A stretch of DNA of 64,000 nucleotides, taken from Streptomyces rubiginosohelvolus. Its GTDB lineage: Bacteria; Actinomycetota; Actinomycetes; Streptomycetales; Streptomycetaceae. Location of the stretch: positions 310,001-374,000 of the forward strand of contig NZ_BMTW01000004.1 in assembly GCF_014649875.1 (NCBI RefSeq), read 5' to 3'. A model generated the notes under the pieces. It had not been told where the DNA came from. It was given only the letters and a program-made list of their open reading frames with translations, and searched no databases. Made by a program: the position numbers and the translations under genes. Of the stretch, positions 16,473-25,691 are shown in pieces (position 1 is the first letter of the stretch; every line of letters begins with the position of its first letter).

Positions 16473-17198
16473 ATGAACAACGGTCTGCGTCTGGTCTGGG
16501 TCTACCCCGACCTGCTCAGCACCTACGGCGACCAGGGCAACGCCCTGGTCGTGGAGCGGCGGGCCCGGCAGCGCGGTCTGGACGTGCAGCGCGTCGACGT
16601 GCGCAGCGACCAGCCGGTGCCGACGTCCGGCGACATCTATCTGATCGGCGGCGGTGAGGACCGGCCGCAGCGCCTCGCGGCGGAGCGGCTGCGCCGCGAC
16701 GGCGGGCTGGCCCGGGCCGCGTCCAACGGCGCGATCATCTTCTCGGTCTGCGCGGGCTACCAGATCCTCGGCCACGAGTTCGTCAACGACCTCGGTGAGC
16801 GCGAGCAGGGTCTCGGTCTGCTCGACGTGGTCTCCACCCGCGGTGAGGGCGCGCGGTGCGTCGGCGACGTACTGGCGGACATCGACCCGCAGCTCGGCCT
16901 GCCGCCGCTGACCGGGTTCGAGAACCACCAGGGCGTCACCCATCTCGGCCCGACGGCACGGCCGTTCGCCCGGGTGCAGTTCGGCCGGGGCAACGGCACC
17001 GGGGACGGCACGGAGGGCGCGTACAACGACACCGTCTTCGGGACGTACATGCACGGTCCGGTGATGGCCCGCAACCCGCAGATCGCCGACCTGCTGCTGA
17101 AGCTGGCCCTCGACGTGAACGCGCTGCCGCCCACCGACGACCGGTGGTACGAGGCGCTGCGCGCCGAGCGGATCGCCTCGGCGACCCAGCCCGCCTGA
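16473..17198 (+). CDS. gatD: Lipid II isoglutaminyl synthase, glutaminase subunit GatD
   Basis: A 241-residue class I glutamine amidotransferase-like (CobB/CobQ-type) protein supplying ammonia to MurT. The nucleophile is Cys93 in SVCAGYQILGHEF and the catalytic His is His194 in GTYMHGPVM; LIGGGEDRPQ and GFENHQG are conserved around the glutamine pocket. ATG 16473 follows GGAGAGGA seven bases upstream. The codons at the 3' end (GCCCGCCTGAGG) take part in the tandem repeat that follows. Confidence 0.94.
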   Translation: MNNGLRLVWVYPDLLSTYGDQGNALVVERRARQRGLDVQRVDVRSDQPVPTSGDIYLIGGGEDRPQRLAAERLRRDGGLARAASNGAIIFSVCAGYQILGHEFVNDLGEREQGLGLLDVVSTRGEGARCVGDVLADIDPQLGLPPLTGFENHQGVTHLGPTARPFARVQFGRGNGTGDGTEGAYNDTVFGTYMHGPVMARNPQIADLLLKLALDVNALPPTDDRWYEALRAERIASATQPA

Positions 17199-17300
17199 GG
17201 CACATTCCGCTCGCATGAGCAAAGCCCTCCTGAGGGGGCTGACGCTCGCTTGAGCGACGGCCCGCCTGAGGGGTATTTCGCTCGGTTGAGCGAAGTCCAG
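17189..17300. repeat. Tandem ~35-bp hairpin repeats after gatD
   Basis: Three degenerate units begin CGCTCG at 17208, 17243 and 17279 (periods 35 and 36). Each starts with a small hairpin, best in the third (TTCGCTC-GGTT-GAGCGAA, 17277-17294), followed in the first two by a GCCC-CCTGAGGGG segment. The GCCCGCCTGAGG at the gatD stop codon looks like the tail of a unit before the first. The array probably serves as the gatD terminator. Confidence 0.7.
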
Positions 17301-17320
17301 CAGGCGGACGGCCGGTTCGG

Positions 17321-17352
17321 CCCCGCCACTCTGCGCCGGTAGGGTGGCGGGG
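17321..17352 (+). promoter_or_regulatory. Inverted repeat in the pfkA leader
   Basis: CCCCGCCAC-N14-GTGGCGGGG forms a 9-bp stem, 58 bases upstream of the pfkA start. It could be an attenuating leader hairpin or a second terminator for gatD. The sequence does not decide between these. Confidence 0.4.
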
Positions 17353-17410
17353 ATCCAACCGGACGGCGTGGTCCGGTCGTCGACTTACACGTTGCAAAGG
17401 TTTCCGGGCC

Positions 17411-18436
17411 ATGCGCATTGGCGTACTCACCTCCGGCGGCGACTGCCCCGGCCTCAACGCCGTCATCCGTTCCGTCGTGCACCGCGCGGTGGTGGACCAC
17501 GGCGACGAGGTCATCGGCTTCCACGACGGCTGGAAGGGCCTGCTGGAGGCGGACTACCGCAAGCTCGACCTCGACGCGGTGGGCGGCATCCTGGCCCGCG
17601 GCGGCACGATCCTCGGATCCTCCCGCGTCCAGCCCGCGCATCTGCGCGACGGGGTGGAGCGCGCCCGCGGCCATGTCGCGGATCTCGGCCTGGACGCCAT
17701 CATCCCGATCGGCGGCGAGGGCACGCTGAAGGCGGCCAACCTCCTCTCCGAGGCCGGGCTGCCCATCGTCGGGGTCCCCAAGACCATCGACAACGACATC
17801 GCCTCCACCGACGTCACCTTCGGCTTCGACACCGCCGTCGGTGTCGCGACCGAGGCGCTGGACCGGCTGAAGACCACCGCCGAGTCGCACCAGCGGGTGC
17901 TGATCGTCGAGGTCATGGGCCGTCACACCGGCTGGATCGCCCTGCACTCGGGCATGGCCGCCGGCGCCCACGCGATCGTGGTGCCCGAGCGCCCCTTCGA
18001 CATCGACGAGCTGACCGCACTGGTCGGCAAGCGGTTCTCGGCGGGCAAGAAGTTCGCCATCGTGGTCGTCGCCGAGGGCGCCAAGCCGCGTGAGGGCTCC
18101 ATGCAGTTCGAGCAGGGCGTCAAGGACATCTACGGCCACGAGCGGTTCGCCGGGGTGGCCACGCAGCTCTCCGGCGAGCTGGAGCAGCGGCTCGGCAAGG
18201 AGGCCCGCCCGGTCATCCTCGGCCATGTCCAGCGCGGCGGCACGCCGACCGCGTACGACCGCGTCCTCGCGACCCGGTTCGGCTGGCACGCGGTGGAGGC
18301 GGCGCACCGGGGCGAGTTCGGGATGCTGACCGCGCTGCGCGGCACGGACATCGTGATGGTCCCGCTGGCGGAGGCGGTCGAGACGCTGAAGACGGTCCCG
18401 GCCGAGCGGTACGCCGAGGCGGAGTGCGTGCTGTAG
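17411..18436 (+). CDS. pfkA: 6-phosphofructokinase, ATP-type
   Basis: The 341-residue enzyme phosphorylates fructose 6-phosphate in glycolysis. The N-terminus MRIGVLTSGGDCPGLNAVIR is the nucleotide loop, GGEGT at 101-105 has Gly104 as expected for ATP rather than pyrophosphate use, KTIDNDI...TD carries the catalytic Asp, and MGRHTGWIAL and GHVQRGGTPTAYDR bind the sugar phosphates. Length matches the actinobacterial PfkA group; Streptomyces usually have several copies. The ATG has a weak AAAGG site. A strong terminator follows the stop, so it is probably a single-gene transcript. Confidence 0.95.
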   Translation: MRIGVLTSGGDCPGLNAVIRSVVHRAVVDHGDEVIGFHDGWKGLLEADYRKLDLDAVGGILARGGTILGSSRVQPAHLRDGVERARGHVADLGLDAIIPIGGEGTLKAANLLSEAGLPIVGVPKTIDNDIASTDVTFGFDTAVGVATEALDRLKTTAESHQRVLIVEVMGRHTGWIALHSGMAAGAHAIVVPERPFDIDELTALVGKRFSAGKKFAIVVVAEGAKPREGSMQFEQGVKDIYGHERFAGVATQLSGELEQRLGKEARPVILGHVQRGGTPTAYDRVLATRFGWHAVEAAHRGEFGMLTALRGTDIVMVPLAEAVETLKTVPAERYAEAECVL

Positions 18437-18462
18437 AACACCTCGTCAGGACACATCGTCCA

Positions 18463-18500
18463 GAACTGCCCCCGGCCGCAACCGCGGCCGGGGGCAGTTC
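18463..18500 (+). terminator. Strong hairpin terminator after pfkA
   Basis: A perfect 17-bp stem (GAACTGCCCCCGGCCGC and its complement) with an AACC loop starts 27 bases after the pfkA stop. Confidence 0.93.
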
Positions 18501-18558
18501 TACTCTGGACCGGACAACCGGCACGAAACGGGGACGTGTCCCCATCGGGAGTGAACAG

Positions 18559-19509
18559 ATGGATCACAGCGGGCACGGCATGAACATGGATCTGCCGCCG
18601 TTCACGCTGGGACGGGGGCTGGAGCTCTCCGTCGAACCGTTCTTCCTGACCGGCTGCGTCCTGGCGCTCGCCCTGTACGGGTACGGCGTGGTGCGGCTGC
18701 GTCGGCGCGGGGACGGCTGGCCGGTGAGCCGGATCGTGTTCTTCACGGTGGGCGTGCTGAGCATCGCGCTGGTGATGTGCACCAAGCTCAACGACTACGG
18801 CATGGTCATGTTCAGCGTCCACATGGTGCAGCACATGGTGATCAGCATGCTGTCGCCGATCCTGCTGCTGCTGGGCGCCCCGGTGACGCTGGCGCTGCGC
18901 GCGCTGCCGCCGGCCGGCCGGGGGCGGATCGGACCGCGCGAGCTGCTGCTGAAGCTGCTGCACAGCCGGTACATGAAGATCATGACGCATCCGGTGTTCA
19001 CGATCCCGCTGTTCATCGCGAGCCTCTACGCGCTCTACTTCACGCCGATCTTCGACTTCCTGATGGGCTCCAAGCCGGGCCACCTCGGGATGATGGTGCA
19101 CTTCCTCGCGGTCGGCCTGGTCTTCTTCTGGCCGATCATGGGCGTGGACCCGGGTCCGCACCGCCCCGGCTATGTGATGCGGATGCTGGAGCTGTTCGCC
19201 GGGATGCCGTTCCACGCGTTCTTCGGGATCGCCCTGATGATGGCGTCGACGCCGATGGTGAAGACGTACGAGAATCCGCCCGCCTCGCTGGGCATCGACG
19301 CCCTGAGCGACCAGAACTGGGCGGGCGGGATCGCCTGGGCGTTCAGCGAGATCCCCTCGGTGCTGGTGCTGATCGCGCTGGTCTACCAGTGGTACAACTC
19401 CGAACAGCGTGCTGCACGGCGCTCGGACCGGGCCGCCGACCGCGACGGCGACAAGGAGCTGGCGGCGTACAACGCCTATCTCGCGTCTTTGCAGGCGCGC
19501 GGACAGTAG
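18559..19509 (+). CDS. CtaG-like cytochrome c oxidase assembly membrane protein
   Basis: A 316-residue protein with about seven membrane segments and the caa3-type CtaG pattern: HMVQHMVISMLSPILLLLGAP near residue 90, TIPLFIASLYALYFTPIFD, and a late FAGMPFHAFFGIALM. The N-terminus MDHSGHGMNMD is His/Met-rich and might bind copper. Members of this family help to deliver copper during oxidase assembly; substrate assignment is from family knowledge. The ATG at 18559 has GGGAG eight bases upstream. A tiny membrane protein gene follows 66 bases later. Confidence 0.87.
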   Translation: MDHSGHGMNMDLPPFTLGRGLELSVEPFFLTGCVLALALYGYGVVRLRRRGDGWPVSRIVFFTVGVLSIALVMCTKLNDYGMVMFSVHMVQHMVISMLSPILLLLGAPVTLALRALPPAGRGRIGPRELLLKLLHSRYMKIMTHPVFTIPLFIASLYALYFTPIFDFLMGSKPGHLGMMVHFLAVGLVFFWPIMGVDPGPHRPGYVMRMLELFAGMPFHAFFGIALMMASTPMVKTYENPPASLGIDALSDQNWAGGIAWAFSEIPSVLVLIALVYQWYNSEQRAARRSDRAADRDGDKELAAYNAYLASLQARGQ

Positions 19510-19575
19510 CGCGGATGGCGCATACGGGGTGACCATGGGGACAACGGCCGCGCGGCCGACGAGGAGCGTGCGCGC

Positions 19576-19734
19576 ATGTCCGGATCGACGAAGACCATGG
19601 GATACATGACCGTCGGGGCGCTGGTCGCGGTGACCGCGTACACGGTGGCGCTGGGAAGCAGTGGCTGGCTCTGGTTCGGCTGGGTGGTGCTGGGACTGTG
19701 CACCATCGGCATGCTGGCCACACAGGACACCTGA
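19576..19734 (+). CDS. 52-residue membrane protein
   Basis: A short open frame MSGSTKTMGYMTVGALVA... encodes 52 residues with two hydrophobic stretches (about 9-23 and 27-46, the second WLWFGWVVLGLCTIGML), enough for two membrane passes. A good ribosome site, GAGGAG at 19561-19566, lies nine bases before the ATG, and codon use has the expected G/C third positions. It is in line with the ctaG-like gene upstream, 66 bases away. I recall similar tiny membrane proteins at this place in Streptomyces, but no function is known to me. Confidence 0.72.
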   Translation: MSGSTKTMGYMTVGALVAVTAYTVALGSSGWLWFGWVVLGLCTIGMLATQDT

Positions 19735-19903
19735 GACGTCACGGCGGGTGACAACGCCTGACGTCCCCGGAGCCGGGTACGCGTCGGGACAGCGCTTACC
19801 GTCCCTGGTGGTGCCGGGACCCTGCGGGTAGGGTCCCGGCACCACCATGACCTGGTAGTACGCAGTCCTGAGTCGGCCCGGCAGAGCGAGGTGCACCCAC
19901 AAG

Positions 19904-20620
19904 GTGTTTTATTACATCCTGAAGTATGTCGTTCTGGGACCCGTTCTGCGGCTCTTGTTCCGCCCCCGGATCGAGGGCCTGGAGAACATCCCGGAAGACG
20001 GTGCGGCGATCGTCGCGGGCAACCACCTCTCCTTCTCGGACCATTTCCTGATGCCGGCCATCCTCAAGCGCCGCATCACCTTCCTGGCGAAGGCCGAATA
20101 CTTCACCGGCCCGGGGATCAAGGGCCGGCTCACGGCCGCCTTCTTCCGCAGCGCGGGCCAGATCCCGGTGGACCGGTCCGGCAAGGACGCCGGTCAGGCC
20201 GCGATCCGCGAGGGGCTCGGCGTGCTGAGCAAGGGCGAGCTGCTGGGGATCTATCCCGAGGGCACCCGCTCGCACGACGGCCGGCTCTACAAGGGCAAGG
20301 TCGGGGTGGCGGTCATGGCGATCACCGCGGGGGTGCCGGTGATCCCGTGCGCGATGCTCGGCACCTTCGAGATCCAGCCGCCCGGCCAGAAACTCCCCAA
20401 GATCAAGCAGGTCGCGATCCGGTTCGGTGAGCCGCTGGACTTCTCGCGCTACGCGGGCATGGAGGACCAGAAAGCCGCGATCCGTGCGGTGACGGACGAG
20501 ATCATGTACGCGATCCTCGAACTCTCCGGCCAGGAGTACGTGGACGAGTACGCGGCCAAGGTGAAGGCGGCCGAACAGGCAGCAGCGCCGCCGAGGAAGT
20601 TCCCGAAGCTGCGACGCTGA
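19904..20620 (+). CDS. plsC: 1-acylglycerol-3-phosphate acyltransferase family (PlsC)
   Basis: The 238-residue acyltransferase has the family blocks in order: NHLSFSDHF (the NHxxxxD catalytic pair, near residues 40-46), block III YPEGTRSHDG near 117, and a VIPCAMLGT segment. It transfers an acyl chain to lysophosphatidate or a related acceptor at the inner membrane; a hydrophobic N-terminus (FYYILKYVVLGPVLRLLF) probably anchors it. The start is GTG 19904; GAGCGAGG lies somewhat far upstream, so translation may be weak. The lysine/alanine-rich C-terminal tail is typical of actinobacterial members. Confidence 0.9.
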   Translation: MFYYILKYVVLGPVLRLLFRPRIEGLENIPEDGAAIVAGNHLSFSDHFLMPAILKRRITFLAKAEYFTGPGIKGRLTAAFFRSAGQIPVDRSGKDAGQAAIREGLGVLSKGELLGIYPEGTRSHDGRLYKGKVGVAVMAITAGVPVIPCAMLGTFEIQPPGQKLPKIKQVAIRFGEPLDFSRYAGMEDQKAAIRAVTDEIMYAILELSGQEYVDEYAAKVKAAEQAAAPPRKFPKLRR

Positions 20621-20684
20621 GCGCGAATTCGCCACCGGCAGAGCGGTCTCGTCCGGGAGGCCCCGCTCCCCTAGCGTCGGATGC

Positions 20685-21737
20685 ATGAGCAACGGACACG
20701 CATGGGTACTGGGAGCGACGGGCCAGATCGGGCGGGCCGCGGTCCGCGCGCTGGCCGCCGACGGCTGGGAGGTCACCGCGGCCTCGCGCGGCGGGGGCCG
20801 GGACGAGGCGTGGGACGCCGGGGTCCGGGCGGTGGCGCTCGACCGCGACGAGGAAGGGGCGCTGGAGAAGGCCCTGGGCGGCGGCTGTGACGTCCTGGTC
20901 GACATGGTGGCGTTCGACGGCGCGCACGCCCGGCAGTTGACCGGGCTGGCCGGCCGGATCGGCTCGGCGGTCGTGATCTCCAGCGGCGCGGTGTACGAGG
21001 ACGAGCGGGGCCGCAGCTTCGACACCCAGGCCGAACCGGACGGCTTCCCGCGCTACCCGGTGCCGCTGCCGGAGAGCCAGGCCACGGTGGCGCCGGGGGA
21101 CGCCACGTACGGGACGCGGAAGGTCCTGCTGGAGCGGGAGTTGCTGGCGGCGGGCGAGGCGCTGCCGGTGACGCTGCTGCGCGCGGGCGCGGTCCACGGC
21201 CCGTACTGCCGCACACCGCGCGAGTTGTACGTGGTGAAGCGGCTGCTGGACGGGCGGCGGCGCCGGGTCCTCGCGTACGGCGGGAAGACCCGTTTCCACC
21301 CGCTCCATGTCTCCAACGCGGCGGAGCTCATCCGGCTGGCCGCCGGGAAGCCGGGTTCGCGTGTGCTGAACGCGGCGGACCCCGAGGCGCCCACGGTCGC
21401 GGAGATCGCGTCGGCGATCGACGCGGTGCTGGGGCGGGATACGGCGACGGTGCTGATCGACGGCCCGGCGCCCGAGGGACATGTGGGCGAGACACCGTGG
21501 AGCGGCGCGCACCCGGTGGTCTACGACATGGCGGCAGCCGGTGAACAGCTCGGCTACCGGCCCGTGACGGGGTACGTGGAGTCACTGCCGGAGACGGTCG
21601 AGTGGCTGGCCGGAGAGCTGGCGGGGCGCGACTGGCGGGAGGCGTTCCCGAAGATGCTCAAGAACTACGGCGAGGGTCTCTTCGACTACGCGGCGGAGGA
21701 CGCCTGGCTGGCGGCGTACGACCGGAGCCGCCGCTGA
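20685..21737 (+). CDS. NAD-dependent epimerase/dehydratase family protein
   Basis: A 350-residue extended short-chain dehydrogenase. The nucleotide loop is GATGQIG at 10-16, the Ser of SSGAVYED near 101 and the YGTRK pair near 146 match the SYK triad, and RAGAVHGPYC and FHPLHVSN form the substrate side. The acceptor is unknown; NDP-sugars are usual. The frame ends at 21737, 31 bases before the stop of the convergent peptidase gene. No operon partner is obvious. Confidence 0.85.
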   Translation: MSNGHAWVLGATGQIGRAAVRALAADGWEVTAASRGGGRDEAWDAGVRAVALDRDEEGALEKALGGGCDVLVDMVAFDGAHARQLTGLAGRIGSAVVISSGAVYEDERGRSFDTQAEPDGFPRYPVPLPESQATVAPGDATYGTRKVLLERELLAAGEALPVTLLRAGAVHGPYCRTPRELYVVKRLLDGRRRRVLAYGGKTRFHPLHVSNAAELIRLAAGKPGSRVLNAADPEAPTVAEIASAIDAVLGRDTATVLIDGPAPEGHVGETPWSGAHPVVYDMAAAGEQLGYRPVTGYVESLPETVEWLAGELAGRDWREAFPKMLKNYGEGLFDYAAEDAWLAAYDRSRR

Positions 21738-21770
21738 GAACGGGCCCCGGTCGTACGCCTCAGGGGCGTG

Positions 21771-23354
21771 CTAAGGCTTCGGCGTGGCGTGCGGGGTGCA
21801 CGTCACGTCGCGCCGGTCGGTCTTCCCGGTGAGCAGGTAGGTGTCCACCCGCTCGTTGACGCAGGGGTTGACCAGCCCGGTGACGCCGTGGGATCCGGCG
21901 TCCTTCTCGGTGATGAGCCGGGAGCCCTTGAACCGCTTGTGCAGCTCGACCGCGCCCGCGTACGGGGTGGCGGCGTCGCGGGTGGACTGCACGATGAGAA
22001 CCGGCGGCAGGCCCTTGCGGGTCTTCACGTCCAGCGGGGTCCGCTGCTTGGCGGGCCAGGTGGCGCAGGGCAGGTTCATCCAGGCGTTGGCCCACGTCAT
22101 GAACGGGTACTTCTCGTGCAGCCGGGTGTTGTCCCGGTCCCAGGTGCGCCAGTCGGTGGGCCACTGGGCGTCGGCGCACTCGACGGCGCTGTAGACCGCG
22201 TTGCCGTTCTCGGATGCGGCGTTGCCCGCGAGGTCGCTCATGTCGGGGGCGGCGGCGTCGATCAGCGCCTGGGTGTCACCGGCCCGGTAGGCGCTCCAGG
22301 TCTTGGCGGTGGGGGCCCAGGCGGAGTCGTAGTACGGGGCGCCCTGGAAGAAGGAGATCAGCTCGGCGGGTCCGACGACGCCGCCGATGGGCTTCTTCTT
22401 CGCGGCGGCCCGCAGCTCCAGCCAGGCCTTCTCGACCTTCTGCGGGGTGTCGCCGATGCCGTAGACGGAGTCGTGCTCGGCGACCCACGCCTTCCAGTCG
22501 TCCCAGCGGGTCTGGAAGGCGATGTCCTGGTTGAGGTTCGCCCGGTACCAGATGTTCTTCCGCGACGGGTCGACCACGCTGTCGACGACCATGCGCCGGA
22601 CGTGGGTCGGGAAGAGCGTGCCGTAGACGGCGCCCAGGTAGGTGCCGTAGGAGACGCCGAGGAAGTTGAGCTTCTTCTCCCCGAGCGCGGCCCGGATGAC
22701 GTCCAGGTCGCGTGCCGTGTTCGGCGTCGTCATGTGCGGCAGCATCTCGCCGCTGCGCTCGCCGCACCCCTCGGCGTACTCACGGGCCAGCTTGCGCTGG
22801 GCGCGCTTGTCGGCCTCGCTGTCGGGGACCGGGTCGGCCTTGGGCGCCTTCACGAACTCCTGCGGATCGACACAGGAGATCGGGGCCGAGTGGCCGACGC
22901 CGCGCGGGTCGAAGCCGACGAAGTCGTACGCCTTCGCGGTCTTCGTCCAGAGCGGGTTCTTGGCGGTGATCCGGGTGGGGAAGCGCATCCCCGAACCGCC
23001 GGGCCCGCCCGGGTTGTAGAGCAGGGCGCCCTGCCGCTCGGCCTTCGTGCCGGTACTGACGTGCCGGTCGACGGCGAGCTTGATCTTCTTCCCGTGCGGC
23101 TTGGCGTAGTCGAGCGGCACGGTGACCCAGCCGCACTGGATGGGGGCGGTCAGACCCCAGTCCTCCGGGCAGTCCTTCCAGTCGATCCCGCTCTTCGCCG
23201 CCCGCTGCGCCGCGACGGCGACCCCGCGCGCCTCGGCGTCGCCCCGGCCGTGGTGCCGGCCGTCGGCGCTCGCCGCGGGTGCGGCCATGGCCCCCGCTAT
23301 GAGCGTGCCCGCGACGAGAGCCCCGGCCGAGCCGAGCACTGTCGTACGTCTCAC
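21771..23354 (-). CDS. Secreted TAP-like tripeptidyl aminopeptidase (S33 alpha/beta hydrolase)
   Basis: A 527-residue exported hydrolase. The signal peptide is MRRTTVLGSAGALVAG... with a likely cut after Ala-Ser-Ala at 28-30, and there is no lipobox. The oxyanion loop NPGGPGGSG is at 114-122 and the nucleophile Ser235 lies in GVSYGTYLG; the acid and His fall in TRDAATPY and DAGSHGV within the TAP-like C-terminal domain. Streptomyces tripeptidyl aminopeptidases of this type remove N-terminal tripeptides from secreted proteins. The 153-base gap upstream, after ureD on the same strand, gives room for its own promoter. Confidence 0.9.
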   Translation of the reverse strand: MRRTTVLGSAGALVAGTLIAGAMAAPAASADGRHHGRGDAEARGVAVAAQRAAKSGIDWKDCPEDWGLTAPIQCGWVTVPLDYAKPHGKKIKLAVDRHVSTGTKAERQGALLYNPGGPGGSGMRFPTRITAKNPLWTKTAKAYDFVGFDPRGVGHSAPISCVDPQEFVKAPKADPVPDSEADKRAQRKLAREYAEGCGERSGEMLPHMTTPNTARDLDVIRAALGEKKLNFLGVSYGTYLGAVYGTLFPTHVRRMVVDSVVDPSRKNIWYRANLNQDIAFQTRWDDWKAWVAEHDSVYGIGDTPQKVEKAWLELRAAAKKKPIGGVVGPAELISFFQGAPYYDSAWAPTAKTWSAYRAGDTQALIDAAAPDMSDLAGNAASENGNAVYSAVECADAQWPTDWRTWDRDNTRLHEKYPFMTWANAWMNLPCATWPAKQRTPLDVKTRKGLPPVLIVQSTRDAATPYAGAVELHKRFKGSRLITEKDAGSHGVTGLVNPCVNERVDTYLLTGKTDRRDVTCTPHATPKP

Positions 23355-23507
23355 GTGAATCCCCCTTCATCCGATCCGCCGCCGAGGGGGCGGCGTGGTC
23401 ATCGGTACGTCGCGGGGATCCTTTCGTCTGTGGGGCACCTGGGGCCAGGGCGTACACCTGTTTCTTTACCGAACCCATAACCGGTGAAGGAAGTTCGCTG
23501 AGCGGAC

Positions 23508-24293
23508 TCAGTCCTCGAAACTCTCCTTCAGTCCGTCCAGCAGTTCGCGCATCGCGTCGTCCAGGATTCCGCGCAGCAGGCGGGCGTCCGCTGCCACCGC
23601 GGTGACCAGGACGGCGGGGCCGGCCAGTGGGGTGAGGGCGGCGGTGGGGCCGAGGAGGCACGCGGGGAGCGGGGCATCCTCGAAGAGCGGGTCGGCGAGG
23701 AGGAGTTGGCCGACGGCTCGGTGGCCGGCGAGGACGGCTGGGCCGTCCCAGCCGGCGGGGGCGTCGGGGCCGTAGGCGAGTTGCTGGTCGAGGAGGGGGC
23801 GGCCAGCGCGGTGGACGGCGAGGCGGGTCGTGAGGGCGCCGGTGGGTTCGCCGTGGCGGCCGAGGATCTGTTCCTCGCGCAGCAGGAGGCGTGCGGTAGG
23901 GGCGAGTTGGACCCGGGTGGTCTGGTGCAGGCGGCTGCCGTGAGCGGAGACCAATTGTTCGGGGAGCCAGTGCAGGATCGCCCCCTCCCCCACGGTCAGG
24001 TCGACGGTGTACGTGGACGGGTCGGCGTCCGGGCGGGGGCCCGGGAGGGCGACGGTGGCCGCCGCCGCGTCGACCGTGAGGCGTGCGCCGTCGGCCGCCT
24101 CGGCCTCGATGGCGAGGCGGTCGCCGTTCAGCGGGGCGCTCATCGCGCCGACCACGGTGACCCGGGCGTACGGGGGGTGCGGGGAACGGGTGCGCCGCAG
24201 GGCGAGCGGGCCTGCGCTCTCCAGGACGGGCAGGGCGGTGCCGCCCCGCCCGTCCGGCACTGCGCGGAGCCGGGCGCGCGCGCGGACGCTCAC
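23508..24293 (-). CDS. ureD: Urease accessory protein UreD (UreH)
   Basis: A 261-residue beta-rich scaffold protein that, with UreF and UreG, delivers nickel into apo-urease. Markers are [32 protein letters not shown] and [12 protein letters not shown], which are the conserved stretches of UreD. The GTG start overlaps the ureG stop, indicating translational coupling. It is the last gene of the ureABCFGD operon, and no terminator is evident in the following 153 bases. Confidence 0.93.
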   Translation of the reverse strand: MSVRARARLRAVPDGRGGTALPVLESAGPLALRRTRSPHPPYARVTVVGAMSAPLNGDRLAIEAEAADGARLTVDAAAATVALPGPRPDADPSTYTVDLTVGEGAILHWLPEQLVSAHGSRLHQTTRVQLAPTARLLLREEQILGRHGEPTGALTTRLAVHRAGRPLLDQQLAYGPDAPAGWDGPAVLAGHRAVGQLLLADPLFEDAPLPACLLGPTAALTPLAGPAVLVTAVAADARLLRGILDDAMRELLDGLKESFED

Positions 24294-24967
24294 GCGGTCC
24301 AGGCGGCGAGCTGTGCGCGCACCCAGTCGGCGACCGGTCCGACACCCTCGGCCGAGGTCAGGGAGGTGAAGGCGACGGGGAGGTCGCCGCGCTGCTTCTT
24401 GGCGTCCAGGGCCATCTGCTCCAGGTCGGAGCCGACGTACGGGGCGAGGTCCGTCTTGTTGATGACGAGGAGGTCGGCGGTGGTGACGCCGGGGCCGCCC
24501 TTGCGGGGGATGTCGTCGCCGCCCGCGACGTCGATGACGAAGATCTGCGCGTCGACCAGGCCCTTGGAGAAGGTGGCGGTGAGGTTGTCGCCGCCGGACT
24601 CGACGAGGATCAGGTCGAGCGGGCCGACCGCGTCCTCCAGGTCCTCGACCGCTTCGAGGTTGGCGGAGATGTCGTCGCGGATCGCGGTGTGCGGGCAGGC
24701 GCCGGTCTCGACGGCCTGGATCCGCTCGGGCGGCAGGACCGCGTTGTTCAGGAGGAAGTCGGCGTCCTCCCGGGTGTAGATGTCGTTGGTGACGACGGCG
24801 ATGGAGAGCCGGTCGCGCAGCTCGCGGCAGAGGGCGGCGACGGTCGCCGTCTTACCGGTGCCGACGGGACCGCCGAGGCCGATGCGCAGGGCGCGCCGGG
24901 TGCCGTCAGGGCGGGTGGCGTCGGCGCTGACGGCGGCGGGGCCGTCGTGGGTGTGGTCGAGGTGCAT
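24290..24967 (-). CDS. ureG: Urease accessory GTPase UreG
   Basis: The 225-residue SIMIBI-class GTPase couples GTP hydrolysis to nickel insertion in urease. The P-loop GPVGTGKT is at 33-40, the metal-binding CPH is in [18 protein letters not shown] is the switch region, and INKTDL is the guanine-specific NKxD motif. The N-terminus has three His residues in the first seven (a short metal-binding tail). ATG 24967 follows AGGAGC eight bases upstream, 46 bases after ureF; the longer open frame upstream has no start site. Confidence 0.96.
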   Translation of the reverse strand: MHLDHTHDGPAAVSADATRPDGTRRALRIGLGGPVGTGKTATVAALCRELRDRLSIAVVTNDIYTREDADFLLNNAVLPPERIQAVETGACPHTAIRDDISANLEAVEDLEDAVGPLDLILVESGGDNLTATFSKGLVDAQIFVIDVAGGDDIPRKGGPGVTTADLLVINKTDLAPYVGSDLEQMALDAKKQRGDLPVAFTSLTSAEGVGPVADWVRAQLAAWTA

Positions 24968-25013
24968 GGGGCTGCTCCTGCTTCTTGGAGGGTTGGGAAG
25001 CCTTCTTGGAGGG

Positions 25014-25676
25014 TCATGAGGCGAACAGGCGGACCGGCCACGCGGCGTGCGCCTCGGCGGTGATGTCGAGGAGCGGGGCCGAGGCGGCGGGCAGGGCGTC
25101 GATGCCTTGCCGGGCCGCCTCGGCGGCCTGTTCCGCGACCCGGTCCAGGTCCGGGGCGAGCCGGGCGAGGACGGCGGTGGCGTGGAAGGGGTCGAGGGAG
25201 AGGAGCCGGACGACGGCGGTGGCGGGGCCGCTGACGGTCTCGTACGCGACACAGTGCGCGGCGTCCTCGGGGCCGAGGCCCGCCGACCGCGCGGTGAGCC
25301 CGAGGACGACGGGCTGGTGGGCGCCGCGTGGCCGGGCCGCGGCGAGGGCGTCCAGTTCGGGGCCGGGCCAGGTGGCGCGGGCGGCCCGCATCATCTGCCG
25401 GCCCAGCTTCCGGGCGGTGGCCCGCAGGGCGGGCGAGGGCGTACGGGCGTCGGCGGCCTCGTCGAGGGCGAGCGGGTCGAGGCCGTGGGCCGCCGCCGCG
25501 GCGAGGGCGGCGGCGGTGAGGCCCGCGGTGTGCAGACGGCCCCGGCAGAAGGCGGCGAGGGAGTCGGCGTCCCGGACGCGGCCCTCGGCGACGGCCGGTT
25601 CGGCGCCACCGGAATGGGCGTGGCCTCCGGCGGGAAACCGGCCGTCGGCGAGGACGAGGAGAGCTGCGCGTGACAT
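25014..25676 (-). CDS. ureF: Urease accessory protein UreF
   Basis: A 220-residue all-helical protein that gates GTP hydrolysis by UreG in the activation complex. It has [18 protein letters not shown] near the N-terminus, the most conserved stretch of UreF, and the C-terminal [20 protein letters not shown] 25676 has GAGGGA nine bases upstream and lies 15 bases beyond the ureC stop. Confidence 0.93.
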   Translation of the reverse strand: MSRAALLVLADGRFPAGGHAHSGGAEPAVAEGRVRDADSLAAFCRGRLHTAGLTAAALAAAAAHGLDPLALDEAADARTPSPALRATARKLGRQMMRAARATWPGPELDALAAARPRGAHQPVVLGLTARSAGLGPEDAAHCVAYETVSGPATAVVRLLSLDPFHATAVLARLAPDLDRVAEQAAEAARQGIDALPAASAPLLDITAEAHAAWPVRLFAS

Positions 25677-25691
25677 GGCGGTGGCCGTCCC

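Noticed and set aside
17189..17300. CRISPR-like interpretation of the 35-bp repeats
   Set aside because: The units are contiguous with no unique spacers and degenerate; tandem hairpin repeat is the better reading.
24290..25252. Longer UreG from 25252
   Set aside because: The added residues overlap ureF and are Pro/Ser/Arg-rich; ATG 24967 has a good ribosome site and begins the usual His-containing N-terminus.
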